A DNA stretch of 64,000 nucleotides from CAZXEU01 sp965207385. Lineage in GTDB: Bacteria > Bacteroidota > Rhodothermia > Rhodothermales > Bin80. The translations under genes were made by a program, and so were the position numbers. The notes under the pieces were generated by a model. That model was not told where the DNA came from. It saw only the letters and a list, made by a program, of their open reading frames with translations, and did not search any database. This document shows positions 52,841 to 62,818 of the stretch, piece by piece. Position 1 is the first letter of the stretch; each line of letters opens with the position of its first letter. The stretch covers positions 372,001-436,000 of the forward strand of contig CBDBLZ010000021.1 of NCBI GenBank assembly GCA_965207385.1. The letters run 5' to 3'.

Positions 52841-53508
52841 AACCTTCTAGTGTAGAGATGGCCGTCATTCGAACTGCAGCCAAGGACAACGGAGTAGAGA
52901 ATGTGGCAATGGCTGCCGCAGAGCGCCCCACAGTCAACGACAGGCCCGTAGTGGCTGAGAGCGTCGCAGGCCACGTGCGGGCGATGCTCGAGCTCCTGGG
53001 AGAAGATCCCTCGCGCGAAGGGCTGCTCAAGACGCCCATGCGCGTGGCCAAGGCCTACCAGTTCCTGTTACAGGGCTATCACGCCGAACCCAGGGGAATC
53101 CTGGAGAGTGCGATCTATGAAGGCGATTACAATGAAATGATCCTCGTCAAGAGCATCGAGACCTTCAGCTTGTGCGAGCATCATCTGCTCCCCTTCTTCG
53201 GCAAAACCCACGTGGCCTACATACCCAATGGCCGCATCGTGGGCCTTAGCAAGATTCCCCGCCTGGTGGAGGCGTTTGCACGGCGCCTGCAGGTTCAGGA
53301 ACGCCTTACCATACAGATACGGGATGCGATCCAGGAGGTGCTCAATCCGCACGGTGTGGCCGTAGTCATGGAAGCAAGCCACCTCTGCATGGCCATGCGC
53401 GGAGTACAAAAGCAGCACTCCCTGACTACCACCAGTGCCATGAGCGGGGAGCTATTGAGCAACCCCACGTCTCGGGCTGAATGCCTGCGCCTGATGCGGG
53501 ACAACTAG
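52837..53508 (+). CDS. folE: GTP cyclohydrolase I
   Basis: 223 residues from the GTG; an ATG at 52858 is an alternative start. LLGEDPSREGLLKTPMRVAK, the zinc ligands in FSLCEHHLLPFFGKTHVAYI, VGLSKIPRLVEAFARRLQVQ and the third ligand Cys in ASHLCMAMRG match type I FolE. It converts GTP to dihydroneopterin triphosphate. Translational overlap with queD indicates a two-step pterin or deazapurine unit. It converges on algH with a 4-base overlap. Confidence 0.96.
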   Translation: MKPSSVEMAVIRTAAKDNGVENVAMAAAERPTVNDRPVVAESVAGHVRAMLELLGEDPSREGLLKTPMRVAKAYQFLLQGYHAEPRGILESAIYEGDYNEMILVKSIETFSLCEHHLLPFFGKTHVAYIPNGRIVGLSKIPRLVEAFARRLQVQERLTIQIRDAIQEVLNPHGVAVVMEASHLCMAMRGVQKQHSLTTTSAMSGELLSNPTSRAECLRLMRDN

Positions 53509-54050
53509 TTGACTCGCGGGTGATCGGGAAAGTTGACCAGCAGCGCGTATTCTCCTCCCATGTGACGTAGCACGACGCGCCAGAGATTCTTGGGGTCCGA
53601 ATGAAACACAAAGGCAGGCTCGGCTTGCGTCAGAAACCAGCCACCCGCCTTGATTTCTGCCTCAAGCTGACCGGCGGACCAGCCTGAGTAACCCAGAAAG
53701 AACCTCAGCCTGCTCTGTGACGTGATCTGCGTTTCGACCAGATACCGTACGGCTCCGAAATCGCCGCCCCAGTAGATGCCGTCGGCTATCTGGGCGGCAT
53801 CTTCTACCACGTCACCGTGCCTATGCAGGTAGTGAAGCGTGTCCTTCTGGACGGGACCGCCCATGGAGACCAGGCCATCGCCTTGCAGACCGTCCAGAAT
53901 ATCGGACAAATCGACCGCCAGGGGCCGGTTGAGCACGAGCCCGAAGCTGCCCGATTCGCCGTGCTCGCACAACAGCACTACCGTGCGAGCAAAATTGGGA
54001 TCGCGCACTATGGGCGGTGCAATCAGCAGCATGCCGGCAACGGGGATCAT
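53505..54050 (-). CDS. YqgE/AlgH family protein
   Basis: 181 residues. AGMLLIAPPIVRDPNFARTV, then GSFGLVLNRPL, and SMGGPV, ADGIYWGGDF and RFFLGYSGWSAGQLEAEI are the conserved blocks of the UPF0301 (YqgE/AlgH) family. Its biochemical role is not established. It lies 3 bases after the next upstream gene (54054-54482) in the same direction. Confidence 0.9.
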   Translation of the reverse strand: MIPVAGMLLIAPPIVRDPNFARTVVLLCEHGESGSFGLVLNRPLAVDLSDILDGLQGDGLVSMGGPVQKDTLHYLHRHGDVVEDAAQIADGIYWGGDFGAVRYLVETQITSQSRLRFFLGYSGWSAGQLEAEIKAGGWFLTQAEPAFVFHSDPKNLWRVVLRHMGGEYALLVNFPDHPRVN

Positions 54051-54053
54051 GTC

Positions 54054-54482
54054 TTATGCAGGCCCTTCCTCTTCCAGTAGTGCTCTGAGGGCTCCGCACC
54101 ACCAATCGGCATTGCGCGTAATGCTTGCCACGGTCACGTGGCCAAACCGTGGTACGAGATCGATCAGCACAGCGGGTACACTGCTCCATTGGCCGGCGCG
54201 CACAAGCTCCTCCAACCTGTCTGCCGCCGTGCGGCTCCAGCGCCAGCTCTCCCGCAGCGCTTCTGCCTTCTTCCAATAGCGGCGTTCGTCCCAGGCATGT
54301 GCGCTTTCATCGATGGTGCGATAGATGCCTCGCAGGTTGAAGATCACAAAGGCTGTCATGTCACGCGCCTCGTCGTCGAAGCCTGATCGAAGCGCGAGCA
54401 GCCTGAGCGCCTCCGCACAGGAGCGCATGTGGGCGTGGCGCGTCTTGGCCGGCGTATCTCCAGTCCTTATGATTCGGGCCAT
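54054..54482 (-). CDS. Hypothetical helical protein
   Basis: 142 residues from the ATG at 54482 (MARIIRTGDTPAKTRHAHMR). Mostly amphipathic helices, with EARDMTAFVIFNLRGIYRTI and DERRYWKKAEALRESW. No signal or membrane segment. It ends 3 bases before algH and is probably co-transcribed. Arg/Trp-rich helices might bind nucleic acid or another protein; no family recognised. Confidence 0.65.
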   Translation of the reverse strand: MARIIRTGDTPAKTRHAHMRSCAEALRLLALRSGFDDEARDMTAFVIFNLRGIYRTIDESAHAWDERRYWKKAEALRESWRWSRTAADRLEELVRAGQWSSVPAVLIDLVPRFGHVTVASITRNADWWCGALRALLEEEGPA

Positions 54483-54713
54483 GGAATGCGCGTCTGCACT
54501 TGCCTGGGCTGTTCCGCGTCGGCCTGTCTCACGAGAGATTACGCGGCAACGGCAAGCCGAAGTGACGTCATGGATACGGTGTTCTTGCCCGCCGGCAATG
54601 GAAGTTTGTGGGTTGCGGCACGCCAGGGCGCCCAAATGGCGCAACCGGTCGGGCTGCGCGCCAGGCAATCGCCGTGGAAGGGCCGCGGATTCGCACCTGC
54701 CATACCGCTCCCG

Positions 54714-57116
54714 CTACTTTACGAGCAGCATACGATTGGTCAAGGTTCCGGATGCCGTCTCGAGGCGGTATAGGTACACTCCACTTGCCCACGCCGAGCC
54801 GTCTACCGATACAACATAGCTGCCTGCTGCCTGCACCTCATCCGTGAGCAAGGCCATCCTGCGACCCAGCAGGTCAAACACGGCCAGGCGCACCGGTCCG
54901 TGCTGCCGGATACGGTAGGCGATGCTCGTGGTGGGATTGAACGGATTGGGATAATTCTGGCCCAGCCAAATCGCATCCGGCAATTCGCCCTCGTGCTCGG
55001 AGGCCGTGACGGTTCGAATCACGAAGCTTGCTCTTGTGGGAATGACCATCCCGCTGAGCGGATCATCCGGCGGGCACGGCTCGACGTTGCAGACAAACTG
55101 TACATCCCAGAGCCGCTGCCAGTCCTGTTGCGGGGCCCGGTAAACGAAAGAATGATTCTCTGCGGGGTATTCTGACGGGGTTACTACCTGGTAATTCTGG
55201 TCCATGCCGGCTTCCGCAATGCCGATATACACGGTATCCGGCAGCGGGCCGATTTCCGAGGCGAAGGGCGCCATGTCGATCTCCATGTGCCGCAGGACAA
55301 GCGACGCTGGAGAGAAGGGCCTCGTGTCTGTCATCTCACGGCGAAAAATGACATCTCCCGGGCGCCCGGCGCCGTCGCTTCCCCGTACCTGCAGGGCAAA
55401 GTCCCGCGGCGCGGCCGCGTCTACGGGCTGGAAGTTGCTCAGGTAGATATGGGCCAGCCAGACACGATCCAAAAGCACGTCCTTGGACGGATCAGGGTTG
55501 ACAAACCGCGTTGCCGTCTGTCCTTCCGCGCGTGCAGCCATGCTGAAGAGGGTTCCCCGCTCCGTCCTGCCATTGTCATACTGGGTCGTCACCGTGGTCT
55601 CCTCCGGCGCGGACGATTGCTCCCACCTGGCCCCGGCGACTGCCACGCGCGCGCCCGCGGACGGGTCCGTGTTTACGAGTGCCACCAGTACCCTCCGAAA
55701 TGTGCCTTCGAATACCGCTGCATCGGGAGTGATGTCCACGGCGCTCCGGCTCGCAAAGCTGCCGTCTTCACCAAACAGCACGATCTCCGCCCGCATGTGA
55801 TCGGAATTCAAATCCGGGTTCTCATCGCTTGAGACAGGGCTTAGCGTGAGCGAAAAATCCTGCACAAACTCCCACTGCAGGTACCTGACGCCTCCTGCCT
55901 GCACTTCCACGCGCGTGGGTGCCGTTTCGGCATCCATCCTTCCGTTTACAACAGGAGCCGGCGTGGCCCTCACTCCGTTCCGGACCGGCGTCGCGTAGCC
56001 ATAGCGGGCATCAATGTCCCGGTCGTTTATGCCGTTGGCCAAATGAAAATCGAAAATCAATTCCTCGAGCGTGATCCCGGCCTGCATGTTGATCAGGGCA
56101 TTTCGCAGACCCGGCGCGCCTGGCAACGTTGATCGCGTGATCTTGCCGACATTCAGTACGCCAAACCTCTCGGCGATATAGTTGACAAAAAGCTGGCCCC
56201 GCTGTCTGTCGCGGAAGCTGTTGGTGCGATCATAGCTCAACAGCGGCACATTGTAATCCTGGACTTCCTGAAGGTACTCCATCGGGCGAGCCGGATACCC
56301 GAGCACCATTTCCGCCCATTCGGAAAGACCTTCGTTGACAAACGTGATCTCCTCCAGATCCCAGTTATACATAATGAGGTGCTGATACTCATGCGCCGCC
56401 GTGGCCTCCAGGAAGGCCGTTCCAAGCCTCAGGCTAGGCTCCGTGTCGATATACAGGACATCGGCGCCGTTTCCAATGGTGCTGCTCAGGTCGCCGGTGG
56501 TCACAAATCCGGCAATGAAGGTCGTTTCCGTGGTTCCGTTGAAGCCGTCGCGCACGTCGAGCACCAGCACATCCGTAACGCCGTCTCCGTCCACATCGGG
56601 CGGCTCGCCGAATATCTCCTCGTCGTTCTCGATTATTCCGGCTCCGGGATTCCAGGACCCGGGCGGCGTGCGATGGCCCATGCCCAGAACCAGCGAGTCA
56701 ATCAGGTTCTGTCCTACGCGGTCACTTTCCAGCTCGGCTGCCTCAACCCAAATCTGGAACTCCGGAGGGTCACGGCCATCTATCGAAACAAGTTCAAATT
56801 CAATACTGTCGCGGGACATCGTTTCGAAGTTGTAAACACGGAATTGCTTCCGGTCGCCGATGTCGTCCACGTGCTTGCGTGCGCCGGGCAGCAAGCCCGC
56901 TGCCTTTCGCGCGCGGAATTCCTCCATGGCAGCTCTTTCCTCCGGCAATTGTGCCAGCCAGTCGGTCACGTGCCTGACCACCAGTTCGTCCGGAGCCGGA
57001 GCCTTTCGCAGCCCCAGATCGACTGGTGTCGCGACATCCTGGGCGCGAGACGCGAAGGACACGGCCAGACAAACTGTGGTGGCTGCAATTGCGCGCGTCA
57101 TGTACCTGCAATTCAT
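54714..57116 (-). CDS. T9SS-secreted M30-like zinc metallopeptidase
   Basis: 800 residues. The signal peptide (MTRAIAATTVCLAVSFASRA) likely starts from the ATG at 57101. The zinc site is FLEATAAHEYQHLIMYNWDL with NEGLSEWAEMVLGY downstream, the HExxH...E arrangement of hyicolysin-type (M30) peptidases. A beta-sandwich region follows. The C-terminus is a type A T9SS sorting domain (LGQNYPNPFNPTTSIAYRIR ... GVYLYRLETASGTL). So it is exported to the surface or medium. Substrates are unknown. Confidence 0.85.
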   Translation of the reverse strand: MNCRYMTRAIAATTVCLAVSFASRAQDVATPVDLGLRKAPAPDELVVRHVTDWLAQLPEERAAMEEFRARKAAGLLPGARKHVDDIGDRKQFRVYNFETMSRDSIEFELVSIDGRDPPEFQIWVEAAELESDRVGQNLIDSLVLGMGHRTPPGSWNPGAGIIENDEEIFGEPPDVDGDGVTDVLVLDVRDGFNGTTETTFIAGFVTTGDLSSTIGNGADVLYIDTEPSLRLGTAFLEATAAHEYQHLIMYNWDLEEITFVNEGLSEWAEMVLGYPARPMEYLQEVQDYNVPLLSYDRTNSFRDRQRGQLFVNYIAERFGVLNVGKITRSTLPGAPGLRNALINMQAGITLEELIFDFHLANGINDRDIDARYGYATPVRNGVRATPAPVVNGRMDAETAPTRVEVQAGGVRYLQWEFVQDFSLTLSPVSSDENPDLNSDHMRAEIVLFGEDGSFASRSAVDITPDAAVFEGTFRRVLVALVNTDPSAGARVAVAGARWEQSSAPEETTVTTQYDNGRTERGTLFSMAARAEGQTATRFVNPDPSKDVLLDRVWLAHIYLSNFQPVDAAAPRDFALQVRGSDGAGRPGDVIFRREMTDTRPFSPASLVLRHMEIDMAPFASEIGPLPDTVYIGIAEAGMDQNYQVVTPSEYPAENHSFVYRAPQQDWQRLWDVQFVCNVEPCPPDDPLSGMVIPTRASFVIRTVTASEHEGELPDAIWLGQNYPNPFNPTTSIAYRIRQHGPVRLAVFDLLGRRMALLTDEVQAAGSYVVSVDGSAWASGVYLYRLETASGTLTNRMLLVK

Positions 57117-57706
57117 TGGGAAAACGGGTTAAGAATGGCCAGATGCCTCGGCCAAGCAAAGTTAAGCAGAAAACAGTCCAGTCTTGCTCCGGCTGTCACG
57201 ATTCTCAAGCACGATTGCTCCGCGCCAATGACGCGGTTGCCACCGGCCCGGTCTGCTGGCGGGCATTGGTGCGCGCCGCCTGTCCCGGAGCTGCACCGAA
57301 CTGGCAGCCTTCGGGAGTACTGCCTCCATTAGGGGACATAGGCCGCTTGCCGCGGTGGTGCCGGAATCGCCCAACCGCAGCCATTGCGTGCTCGATCCGA
57401 AAGATGAGTGCCGGCTTGCTCTTGAGCCGCTGCTCCAGGCGCGCTTCCTTGTAGGACGCCATATGGATCAGGGGAATTGGCAGGGGAGGCCATTCGCCCA
57501 CCTGCGCCAAACGGACCTGATTTGCCCCGAGTGCGGATTCGTAGTGCTTAACCGGCATGCAAACGGAAGCGGCAAACAGGCCAGACATCCCGCTCAAAAA
57601 GTAGTAGATTCGGCTTCGGGACCCGACTTTCCGCAATTGTGGGCCTGTGTAATCGGCCGGGATGCCGAACAGCCCGGGGCTCATCCTCACCTGACGTCTT
57701 CCTACC
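57117..57706. other. Gap between peptidase and SNF transporter genes
   Basis: 590 bases. A minus-strand frame ending near 57205 includes SYKEARLEQRLKSKPALIFR and could hide a small gene, but its composition elsewhere is poor and it extends into the transporter gene. No terminator or riboswitch recognised. Confidence 0.35.
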
Positions 57707-59200
57707 ATGCAGGACGCATCCGGACAACGTTTTTCTTCCCGACTGGGCCTATTGCTCAGCGTGCTTGGCATTGCTGTCGGCACGGGCAACATCTGGCGTT
57801 TTCCGCGTATCGCCGCATCGAACGGCGGAGACGCGGGAGCAGGGGCCTTCCTGCTTGCCTGGATCGTCTTCCTCTTGCTTTGGAGCATCCCCCTCATCAT
57901 TGCAGAGTATGCCTTAGGCCGGAAGGGCAGGATGGGACTTGTCGGGACATTCGCCAAGACGGCCGGCAAGAAACACGCCTGGATGGGGGCTTTCGTGGGC
58001 CTGGTAGCCACGGCGATCCTGTTCTATTACTCAGTGGTTGCCGGCTGGTGCGTCTTCTACTTCCTGAAGATGTCGGCGGGCCAGCTGCCGCTCACGTTCG
58101 AGGCTGCGCAGGGGGTATGGGACGAGTTTCAGGGGTCGGGATTTCCTGTCCTGTTTCATGCCATGGCAATGGGACTCGGCGCACTCGCGGTATGGAAAGG
58201 TATCCGCTCTATCGAACGGGTCAACAAGGTCCTGATTCCGACATTGCTGCTGATTGTGGTGGTTGCCCTGGTGCGAACGCTAACGCTCGACGGGGCGTGG
58301 GATGGTGTGGCCTTCCTCTTTACACCGGACTGGTCGACTCTTGCCAGGCCCCGACTCTGGCTTGAGGCGCTCACGCAGAACGCCTGGGACACGGGTGCAG
58401 GCTGGGGTCTGATTCTGACCTATGGCGCCTATATGCAAAGCAGGCACGGCGTGGTCAAGAATGCGGTCATTACCGGCGTCGGAAACAATACGGTTTCCAT
58501 GCTGGCGGCCATGGTGATCTTCGGAACCGTGTTTGCAATCCTGGGCGCCGAGCTGAGCAAGCCGGAGGTACTGGAAATCATGCGCACGAGCGGCCCTGCC
58601 GCTACCGGGCTCACGTTTATCTGGATGCCACAGCTGTTTGCCAAGATGCCGGCGGGCAGCGTATTTGCCATCCTCTTCTTTTTGGGCCTGTCGTGCGCGG
58701 CCTTCAGCTCGCTTATTGCCATGATTGAGCTGCCCACGCGCATTTGCCAGGATATGGGCATTCGCCGGAGTCATGCGCTGGTGGGTGTTTGCGTGGCGGG
58801 CTTCGCTCTCGGCATACCGTCCGCAGTCAACCTCGGCTTCTTTGAGAATCAGGATTTCGTTTGGGGTGTGGCCCTCATGATTTCGGGGGTATTCGTCGCC
58901 TTTGCCGTGATGCGGCAGGGAGCCGCAAGGTTTCGCGCCGAAGCCATTGACGGCATTCCGGGCGACTGGTCTGCAGGGAGGCGATGGGACAGGGTCATTA
59001 CATATGTAATTCCGACCCTGGCCTTGCTGCTCCTGGCCTGGTGGCTGTGGCTCTCGGCGACGGTTTATGCGCCCCAGACCTGGTACGATCCGACCGATCC
59101 CTTTAGCGTAGCTTCCTGCATTGTTCAGTGGGGCGTTGCGATGGGTGTCCTTTTTGCGCTCAATCGCACAATGGTCAGGCGCACGCTCCGAGTCGGCTGA
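57707..59200 (+). CDS. SNF-family sodium-dependent transporter
   Basis: 497 residues with about 12 membrane helices. The first helix signature SVLGIAVGTGNIWRFPRIAA with the broken glycine region, and WSIPLIIAEYALGRKGRMG, are typical of bacterial LeuT/MhsT neurotransmitter:sodium symporters. Sodium-site residues in helix 1 are conserved by eye. Likely imports an amino acid with Na+. It is a single gene with no obvious partner. Confidence 0.93.
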   Translation: MQDASGQRFSSRLGLLLSVLGIAVGTGNIWRFPRIAASNGGDAGAGAFLLAWIVFLLLWSIPLIIAEYALGRKGRMGLVGTFAKTAGKKHAWMGAFVGLVATAILFYYSVVAGWCVFYFLKMSAGQLPLTFEAAQGVWDEFQGSGFPVLFHAMAMGLGALAVWKGIRSIERVNKVLIPTLLLIVVVALVRTLTLDGAWDGVAFLFTPDWSTLARPRLWLEALTQNAWDTGAGWGLILTYGAYMQSRHGVVKNAVITGVGNNTVSMLAAMVIFGTVFAILGAELSKPEVLEIMRTSGPAATGLTFIWMPQLFAKMPAGSVFAILFFLGLSCAAFSSLIAMIELPTRICQDMGIRRSHALVGVCVAGFALGIPSAVNLGFFENQDFVWGVALMISGVFVAFAVMRQGAARFRAEAIDGIPGDWSAGRRWDRVITYVIPTLALLLLAWWLWLSATVYAPQTWYDPTDPFSVASCIVQWGVAMGVLFALNRTMVRRTLRVG

Positions 59201-59302
59201 CCGACCGGCTTGGGGCCAGTCTAGTCCGCTGCACTCCGGGATTGTGCGGGTGGAAGCCTACGGGCTCCGCGTGCCCGGGCAGTCTGCGCGCAGAAGCCGC
59301 GT

Positions 59303-60958
59303 CTATCGCTTGAGGCGTCCTGCCCAAGCCCTTAATTCGTCAAAGCGCATCAGGTAAGCCATGGTGAGGTAGAGAGCCGCATAGACCGAGACCACGAGAC
59401 AGGCCGTTGCAAGAGGCGGCCAAGGCGGAAGCACCAGCCAGAGAACGAACGCGGGAGCCGTTGCTACAGCCGCCAGAGCTGCCATTGCCGCCAGTCTCTT
59501 CCAGGGCAACTCCAGTGAACCCGCTCTGCCACGCAGCCTCCGCTGCAACAGGATTACTTCCGTCCACGCCGCAACGGACGCGCCGAGGGCCAGACCAACG
59601 GCTCCGAAGTGCAGTTGACCAGCACTCTGGCCCATTAATTCCAGGACCGACCACCGGTCCAGGTACAGCATCAAAGGCACGGCTGCACAAGCGGAAACGC
59701 CCAGGCGCAGTGCCGCAAGCTTTGCAGGTGTCGCCGTGTCCCCCAATGCCCAGAATCCGTTCTGCAGCAGGCGACCCACAATCGTGGCCAGGAGTCCCAG
59801 ACTGTAGGCCGCCAGTACCACGTAGACCAGCACGTTGTCTTCAAAGCCGAATGCCCCCGATCGGAATATCCCGCCGACAATCACGTATCCGAAAGCGAGA
59901 TAGCCCATCGCGGTTGGTATTGCCAGGAACATGCTCTGGCGAATCATGGCCCGCACCCTCTGGAAGAACTCCGGCATGTGCCCGGCACCCGCGCGTGATA
60001 GACCAGGCAATTCCGCAGCCGCGACGCTGAGACCGAATAGACTTGTCGGCAATAAATAGAGAATCAGTGCCGGGCGCAGCGCCGCCACGGCGCCAACGGC
60101 CAGGAGGGAGGCAAGTACCAGGTCAATGTAGCCCGACAGCTGGGCTACGCCCCGGCCGGCGACGGCCGGCCCGAATGCCTTGAGCGCCGCACGCACACCG
60201 TCCACCCGTGCAGACAATGAAAGGCGGAAGCCGCGCATGACGCGAAACACCAGGGGCAATTGCACCAATAGCTGAAGCAGACCTCCCACCAATGCCCCGA
60301 AAAAGGCCGCAAAGAGAATGGCGTTGAGGCTTTCAAGGCTGCGCGTATCCAACAAGGAATCGGTGGCGAGCACATATGCCCCGACAAACAGGCCGCTGAT
60401 GATGGCGATGTTCCAGAGAACCGGAGCAAAGTAGGGCAGGAAGAAGCGGCGGTGGCTGTTCAGCACACCCAAAGCCCAGGCGGAGATCACAAGGATCCCT
60501 GCCATCGGAAACATGATCTTGACCGCCTGCACCGTCATTTCCAGGCGATCGATCGCTAGCGTGCCGGCCTCTACCTTTTCCGCGTCTGTCGTCCAGCCAA
60601 ACAAGACGACGGAAACCAGCGGCCGCGCCAGCGCCACTCCCGCCAGCACAATGGTCGACACCGCCACAATCAAGAGGCCCAGCATGCTGCCCGCGAAACG
60701 GCCCGCATCACGCTCGCGTCCGGCCTGAAGTAGCCTGGAGTATACAGGTATAAAGGCCGCAGACATCGTCCCTTCTCCCAGCAGATTCTGCAAGACGTTG
60801 GGGAAGCGGAATGCTGCCTGCAGCACGTCGGCATGCGCTCCGATACCGAAAAAGCCCAGGGCGACGCTCTCGCGAACGAGGCCAAGTATCCGGCTTACAA
60901 TTATGCCCGCCGCTACCGTCGGAGCCCGGCTCACTTGTGCGTCAGGTTCAGTTGCCAT
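59303..60958 (-). CDS. murJ: Lipid II flippase MurJ
   Basis: 551 residues, 14 predicted helices. The N-terminal RILGLVRESVALGFFG and FRFPNVLQNLLGEGTMSAAF are the MviN/MurJ signature, with arginines for the substrate cavity. It moves lipid II across the inner membrane for peptidoglycan synthesis. It is divergent from ruvA (115-base gap), which holds both promoters. Confidence 0.95.
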   Translation of the reverse strand: MATEPDAQVSRAPTVAAGIIVSRILGLVRESVALGFFGIGAHADVLQAAFRFPNVLQNLLGEGTMSAAFIPVYSRLLQAGRERDAGRFAGSMLGLLIVAVSTIVLAGVALARPLVSVVLFGWTTDAEKVEAGTLAIDRLEMTVQAVKIMFPMAGILVISAWALGVLNSHRRFFLPYFAPVLWNIAIISGLFVGAYVLATDSLLDTRSLESLNAILFAAFFGALVGGLLQLLVQLPLVFRVMRGFRLSLSARVDGVRAALKAFGPAVAGRGVAQLSGYIDLVLASLLAVGAVAALRPALILYLLPTSLFGLSVAAAELPGLSRAGAGHMPEFFQRVRAMIRQSMFLAIPTAMGYLAFGYVIVGGIFRSGAFGFEDNVLVYVVLAAYSLGLLATIVGRLLQNGFWALGDTATPAKLAALRLGVSACAAVPLMLYLDRWSVLELMGQSAGQLHFGAVGLALGASVAAWTEVILLQRRLRGRAGSLELPWKRLAAMAALAAVATAPAFVLWLVLPPWPPLATACLVVSVYAALYLTMAYLMRFDELRAWAGRLKR

Positions 60959-61073
60959 ACGTTCGTCTCTGCCGAGCGTCCTATACGCCAGACACGGGGG
61001 CGGGATCGCCAGCGCGCCTCTATAGCTTCAACTGTGCATGCTATCTTGTGCCCAGTTGCTATACTGCCGCGCC

Positions 61074-61664
61074 ATGATTGAGTACGTAGCGGGCACGCTC
61101 GTCGAAAAGACGCATACGCTGGCAGTAGTCGATGTGCAGGGACTGGGCTACCAGATCATCGTGCCCACGTCTACATACCAGCAGCTTCCGGCCAGCGGGG
61201 AATCCGTGAAGCTGGTGACCCATCAGTATGTGCGTGAAGACGCTGTAATCCTCTTCGGGTTCTACACCCGGCCAGAGCGGGCGATGTTCAGGGCCATGAT
61301 CGGGACAGCGGGCGTTGGACCCAAGCTTGCGCTGGCTGCCCTGTCCGCCATGAGTCCCGCCGAGATCCGTAAGGCCGTTTTGGATGACGACAGCGGGCGG
61401 CTGACGTACATCCCGGGCATCGGCCGCAAGACTGCCGAGCGACTGGTTCTGGAATTGCGGGATCGCGTCGCGGCGCTGGAATTGAAAGACGGGGACGTCC
61501 AGCCCCTTTCTGGCGCCGCCGAGGCACGCGCTGATGCGCTTGCCGCTCTTGAGGTTCTGGGCCTGACGCGCGCGGCGGCAGAACGGCGGATCCGCAAGGC
61601 ACTGGCAAAGCATCCCCATATCGCAACGGCGGACGAACTGATCCGCCTCGTACTGCGCGAGTAG
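61074..61664 (+). CDS. ruvA: Holliday junction helicase subunit RuvA
   Basis: 196 residues from the ATG at 61074. OB-fold N-terminus (MIEYVAGTLVEKTHTLAVVD), two helix-hairpin-helix motifs (GTAGVGPKLALAALSAMS, YIPGIGRKTAERLVLELRD) and a C-terminal RuvB-binding domain (DALAALEVLGLTRAAAERR). It binds four-way junctions with RuvB. ruvB and ruvC are not adjacent. Confidence 0.96.
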   Translation: MIEYVAGTLVEKTHTLAVVDVQGLGYQIIVPTSTYQQLPASGESVKLVTHQYVREDAVILFGFYTRPERAMFRAMIGTAGVGPKLALAALSAMSPAEIRKAVLDDDSGRLTYIPGIGRKTAERLVLELRDRVAALELKDGDVQPLSGAAEARADALAALEVLGLTRAAAERRIRKALAKHPHIATADELIRLVLRE

Positions 61665-61738
61665 TCGAATCTGATTGCGACGCGCGTCACGTCTTATATT
61701 CATGGCCGATTGAAGCCGACCTGTCAGGAGGCAACCAA

Positions 61739-62776
61739 ATGAATCCTTCGTCCTATTCCCGCCGGGATTTCCTGAAGGGCAGTGTGGCGGCCGGCGCGGC
61801 CGCATCTGTCCGCTCCCCCCGCTCTTCTGCCGCCACGCCTGTTGCCATCGCCAGCGGCAACGGAATACCAGCCGTACAACGGGCACTGGAGGAGATTGTG
61901 GGCGGTGCCGATGCGCTGGACGCCGTTGTCGCTGGCGTTAATCTCGTGGAAGAGGACCCGGCAGACACTTCCGTGGGCTATGGCGGGCTTCCCAATGCCG
62001 AGGGTATTGTCGAATTGGATTCGGCTGTCATGCATGGCCCGACCAGCCGTGCCGGCGCTGTCGCGGCCCTTCAGGGAATCAAGTACCCCTCCAGGGTGGC
62101 GCGTCTGGTCCTGCAACGTACAGACCACGTCCTGTTGGTGGCGGACGGTGCGCGGCAATTTGCCCGCATGCACGGATTCAGGGAAGAGGAACTGCTTACT
62201 GACCGCGCCAGAGAGATCTGGGTGCGCTGGAGGGAAAACCTCTCCAATAGGGATGACTATCTGCCGCCGCATGCCCCGTCTGACAGAGACATCGGCTCCG
62301 CATTTCGCCGCCAGGAAGATCATTGGGGTACCATTCACTGCTCCGCCATTGATATGGAAGGCAACATCAGCAGCGTCACAACCACAAGCGGTCTGGCTTT
62401 CAAGATTCCAGGACGCGTGGGGGATTCGCCCATTATCGGTGCCGGCCTCTACTGTGACAACGAGGTAGGTGCCGCAGGCTCTACCGGCCGCGGCGAGGCA
62501 AACCTGGAGAATCTATCATGCTTCCTCATAGTGGAGCGCATGCGCGCGGGAGACTCTCCCGAGGCTGCATGCCTGTACGCCTGCCAGCGCATTGCCGAAA
62601 ACACCAGGCTTGCAAGACTGCGTGACGAGCGCGGCCAACCGGCTTTCAACGTGTCGTTTTATGCGCTCAACAAGGCAGGTGAAGTTGCCGGGGCCAGGAT
62701 CCGCGGCAAGGGGCGCATGGCCGTTGCGGACACCACGGGCTCCCGCCTCATCGAAATGGCCTACCTCTATCCCTGA
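61739..62776 (+). CDS. N4-(beta-N-acetylglucosaminyl)-L-asparaginase-family Ntn hydrolase
   Basis: 345 residues. AGGAGG lies 6 bases before the ATG. A Tat signal (SRRDFLKGSVAAGA) directs export. The autocleavage and catalytic Thr is in DHWGTIHCSAIDMEGNISSV, followed by GDSPIIGAGLYCDNEVGAAG, the substrate-binding loop of the glycosylasparaginase/isoaspartyl peptidase family. It would cut GlcNAc-Asn or beta-aspartyl bonds in the periplasm. Confidence 0.87.
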   Translation: MNPSSYSRRDFLKGSVAAGAAASVRSPRSSAATPVAIASGNGIPAVQRALEEIVGGADALDAVVAGVNLVEEDPADTSVGYGGLPNAEGIVELDSAVMHGPTSRAGAVAALQGIKYPSRVARLVLQRTDHVLLVADGARQFARMHGFREEELLTDRAREIWVRWRENLSNRDDYLPPHAPSDRDIGSAFRRQEDHWGTIHCSAIDMEGNISSVTTTSGLAFKIPGRVGDSPIIGAGLYCDNEVGAAGSTGRGEANLENLSCFLIVERMRAGDSPEAACLYACQRIAENTRLARLRDERGQPAFNVSFYALNKAGEVAGARIRGKGRMAVADTTGSRLIEMAYLYP

Positions 62777-62818
62777 TTGAAAAGGCACGCATGACCTGCA
62801 TGCCGCGTTTCCTGCCGC

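Noticed and set aside
57205..58011. Minus-strand 268-codon frame upstream of and into the SNF gene
   Set aside because: Its first half is antisense to the transporter; the remaining part is suggestive but too weak to call.
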